Source: Streptomyces sp. Z26 | GTDB taxonomy: Bacteria; Actinomycetota; Actinomycetes; Streptomycetales; Streptomycetaceae | DNA length: 64,000 bases | Direction of reading: 5' to 3' | Assembly (NCBI RefSeq): GCF_003665095.1 | Contig: NZ_RCHV01000002.1 | Location: 1,249,501-1,313,500, forward strand | Part shown: one piece after another, positions 62,102 through 64,000 of the stretch | How the letters are laid out: every line of letters starts with the position of its first letter | Numbering within the stretch: the stretch's first letter is position 1 | Made by a program: the position numbers and the translations under genes | Notes under the pieces: generated by a model | Seen by the model: only the letters and a program-made list of their open reading frames with translations | Databases searched by the model: none | What the model was told of the DNA's origin: nothing

Positions 62102-62455
62102 ATGGCGACTGCCCGCCCCCTGACGAAGCGCCCGCCGACGCACCGTTCCGCATCGAAGTCCACGCCGAAGACACCCCGTTCGACACGTTCCGTGTCCGTC
62201 CAGTGCCCGCTGTCGGCGCCGAAGGTGCCGCTCCCCGCCGGGCAGCCCCGCGAGTGGTACGAGACGCACAACCGCCAGCTGAAGGCGATGCGGCTGGCGA
62301 TAGCCCTGCTCGACTCGGGGGTCTACACCCCGGCCCGCGCCACGGACCAGCGCATCAGCGGCACCGCGGCCCGCATCGGTGTGCGCCCGCCGTCGCGCGC
62401 CACGTGCCGACTGGTCCGCTCGTTCCTGCCGACGCTCGGGGGCTGCGCGCGCTAG
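62102..62455 (+). CDS. small basic orphan protein (117 aa), predicted DNA-damage-inducible
   Basis: The 117-residue protein is strongly basic. Its first 45 residues are a disordered Lys/Arg/Ser/Thr/Pro stretch (TKRPPTHRSASKSTPKTPRS). A compact C-terminal part (about 50-117) contains REWYETHNRQLKAMRLAIALLDSGVY and PSRATCRLVRSFLPTLGG. I recognise no domain. GGAGG lies 7 nt before ATG 62102. A promoter of the RecA-NDp/PafBC type directly upstream predicts induction by DNA damage. The charge would suit nucleic-acid binding, but nothing shows it. Confidence 0.75.
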   Translation: MATARPLTKRPPTHRSASKSTPKTPRSTRSVSVQCPLSAPKVPLPAGQPREWYETHNRQLKAMRLAIALLDSGVYTPARATDQRISGTAARIGVRPPSRATCRLVRSFLPTLGGCAR

Positions 62456-62627
62456 GCGATGTCCGGGGCGATGTGCCCGCCCGTCCGTCGTACGGTCGCC
62501 GTGGTGGCGGCCGCACGGCGGACGGGCGGGCGTTGTCCGACCCCTCGGGCAGGATCGTCGGCGGGCCCGTGCCACGGGTCCGTGGACCCCGCGCCCGTGC
62601 GGGGCCGGTGCCCACGGAGGGGTGCTC

Positions 62628-63077
62628 ATGACGACCACGTTGCAGCTGACGATCGACTGCGCGGACCCGGCGCGGCTGGTGCGCTTCTGGGCGACCGCGC
62701 TCGGGTACGAGCCGGAGGCCCCGCCGGAGGGCTTCCCCGACTGGCGGGCGTACTGGCTCCACCTGGGCGTCCCCGAGGAGGAGTTGGGCGAGGGCGACTG
62801 CGCCGACTCGGTGGTGGACCCGACGGGCGCCGGGCCCCGCGTGTGGTTCCAGCAGGTGCCGGAGGGCAAGTCCGGGAAGAACCGGCTGCACCTCGACCTG
62901 AAGGTGGGCGGCGGCCGTTCCGTCCCGCTGGAGACGCGCAGGGAGCGGGTCGACGCCGAGGTGGCGCGGTTGCTCGCGGCGGGCGCGAGCCGTCTGCGGG
63001 TGCTGTCCACCGACGGCCTCGACCACTACGCGGTGACGCTGCGGGACCCCGAGGGCAACGAGTTCTGCGTCTGCTGA
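62628..63077 (+). CDS. VOC-superfamily (glyoxalase-like) protein
   Basis: The 149-residue protein has the paired beta-alpha-beta-beta-beta modules of VOC proteins: LTIDCADPARLVRFWATALGY at the start, RVWFQQVPEGKSGKNRLHLDL in the middle and TLRDPEGNEFCVC at the end. Candidate metal ligands are His (NRLHLD) and Glu (GNEFCV). ATG 62628 follows GGAGGGG. The Streptomyces genome encodes many such proteins; the substrate cannot be told. No operon partner is near. Confidence 0.9.
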   Translation: MTTTLQLTIDCADPARLVRFWATALGYEPEAPPEGFPDWRAYWLHLGVPEEELGEGDCADSVVDPTGAGPRVWFQQVPEGKSGKNRLHLDLKVGGGRSVPLETRRERVDAEVARLLAAGASRLRVLSTDGLDHYAVTLRDPEGNEFCVC

Positions 63078-63165
63078 CCCCGTACGCCCGTCGCCGTGAG
63101 CCCGCCCCCCGTGCGCCCGTCGCCGCCCGTGCCGGGGGCGGTCCCGGCACGGGCGCGGCGGCGGG

Positions 63166-64000
63166 TCAGCCCAGGGCGGCCACGCGGTCGCGGTAGCCGC
63201 GCACGGATGCCGCGTCCCGGTACGGCTCCAGCCGCCGCTCGAAGTCCCGTACGTACTCGTGCGCGCGGGTCGAGCGCATCTCCGTCGCCTGCTGGGCCGC
63301 CTCCGCGCCCAGCGCGCACGCCTGGTCCACCTCGCCCAGCGCCAGCCGCGCCGTCGCGAGCACCACCCGGCAGAAGAGGCGGCTGCGCGCGAACCCGGCG
63401 CCGCGCAGCTGGAGGGAGCGCTCGGCGTGCTGCGCCGCCGCACGGTACTGCTGGAGGTCCCGGTGGCAGTGCCCGAACTCGTCGGCGAGCTGCGCCTCGT
63501 CGAAGAACCGCGCCCACGGCGGCACGTCCTCGCCCGGCCGGGCCGCCTCCAGCGACCGTTCCGCGCGGGCCAGCGACGTCGTGCAGGCCCGCACCTCGTT
63601 CAGCACCCCGTGCCCGCGCGCCTCGGCGGCGTGCAGCAGCGCCTGCACGGCGGGCGGCGCCGCCGCGCCGACGCCCTGCTGCGCGACCCGCGCCAGCTGC
63701 ACGGCCTCCCGGCCGTGCCCCAGGTACACCGCCTGCCGGCTCATCGTGACCAGCACGTAGCTGCCGTACGCGCGGTCTCCCGCGGCCTGCGCCAGCCGCA
63801 GCGCCTGCACGAAGTACCGCTGCGCGAGCCCGTGCGCCGCGATGTCGTACGACGTCCAGCCCGCCAGCCGGGTCAGGTCCGCGACCGCCGCGAAGAGGCG
63901 GCGCCCTGCCTGCTCGCCGTAGACGCCGCGGAGCAGCGGCTCGGCCTCGTGCTCCAGGTACCGCACCAGCGCCTGCCGGGCGTGGCCGCCGCCGTACGCG
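63166..64000 (-). CDS. TPR-containing regulator, C-terminal part (N-terminus outside window)
   Basis: The reading frame is open from the right edge to the stop at 63166, giving at least 277 residues of a helical repeat protein. Segments such as LAGWTSYDIAAHGLAQRYFVQAL, AYGSYVLVTMSRQAVYLGH and FGHCHRDLQQYRAAAQHAERSL are tetratricopeptide-like. The pattern matches the C-terminal half of the Streptomyces NsdA/NsdB-type regulators, which have an N-terminal helix-turn-helix here off the window. They affect development and antibiotic synthesis. Family assignment is from memory. Confidence 0.8.
   Translation of the reverse strand, partial: AYGGGHARQALVRYLEHEAEPLLRGVYGEQAGRRLFAAVADLTRLAGWTSYDIAAHGLAQRYFVQALRLAQAAGDRAYGSYVLVTMSRQAVYLGHGREAVQLARVAQQGVGAAAPPAVQALLHAAEARGHGVLNEVRACTTSLARAERSLEAARPGEDVPPWARFFDEAQLADEFGHCHRDLQQYRAAAQHAERSLQLRGAGFARSRLFCRVVLATARLALGEVDQACALGAEAAQQATEMRSTRAHEYVRDFERRLEPYRDAASVRGYRDRVAALG

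Overview
This 64 kb window is chromosomal DNA of a high-GC actinomycete, almost certainly a Streptomyces. Supporting signs are the very high G+C with G/C third positions, common GTG and TTG starts, operons joined by ATGA overlaps, TANNNT promoters, and a gene order that I recognise from memory as the Streptomyces coelicolor SCO2117-SCO2197 neighbourhood. It is mostly core genome. The only mobile element I can support is one intact IS30-family insertion sequence. I see no rRNA, tRNA, CRISPR array, prophage or biosynthetic gene cluster.

Layout. 1-4.6 kb: partial esterase, PlsC-type acyltransferase, MacS/MacR-like two-component pair, 6-phosphofructokinase. 4.7-6.9 kb: fused TrpE-TrpG anthranilate synthase behind a trp leader peptide and attenuator. 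7-13.2 kb: PimB-like mannosyltransferase, GT87 membrane glycosyltransferase, HExxH metallopeptidase and two NlpC/P60 wall hydrolases. 13.6-17.6 kb: NYN-domain protein, small zinc-ribbon protein, Lrp-type RAM protein and a SufS-like enzyme behind a SAM-IV riboswitch. 17.7-28.7 kb: trpD and the aerobic respiratory chain (ctaE-qcrCAB and ctaCDF), with a degenerate receiver protein and an L,D-transpeptidase between them. 28.9-41.2 kb: cysteine desulfurase-TusA fusion, PfkB-type kinase, ErpA, NadA, a second two-component system, PspA with its PspAA partner, a DUF3043 membrane protein and a methyltransferase. 41.2-46.4 kb: cobU (fused to a PhnP-like domain), cobT and cobS for the cobalamin nucleotide loop, with the IS30 element between cobU and cobT. 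46.6-55.4 kb: pepA, lpdA, an E2 acyltransferase, a GntR/FCD regulator and aceE, so E1, E2 and E3 of the pyruvate dehydrogenase system lie close together. 55.7-64 kb: WYL regulator, SDR, DUF4240, GNAT, TIGR01777 epimerase, FAD amine oxidase, a small basic orphan behind a DNA-damage-type promoter, a VOC protein and a partial TPR regulator.

How the parts connect. Fe-S supply (SufS-like enzyme, cysteine desulfurase-TusA, ErpA) sits near its clients (Rieske QcrA, NadA). Pyruvate oxidation and the bc1-aa3 supercomplex form the energy core. Envelope functions (PimB, GT87, NlpC/P60, L,D-transpeptidase, PspA) recur throughout.

The most rewarding non-coding signals are the trp attenuator, the SAM-IV riboswitch, twin palindromes on the nadA promoter, a palindrome in the aceE promoter, a palindrome on a leaderless ctaE promoter, a RecA-NDp/PafBC-type promoter, a CRP-like site at pfkA, an IS30 copy that appears to have split a terminator hairpin, and a palindromic repeat inside ctaC. 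I found no clearly undescribed multi-gene system; the novelty candidates are regulatory or domain-fusion details.
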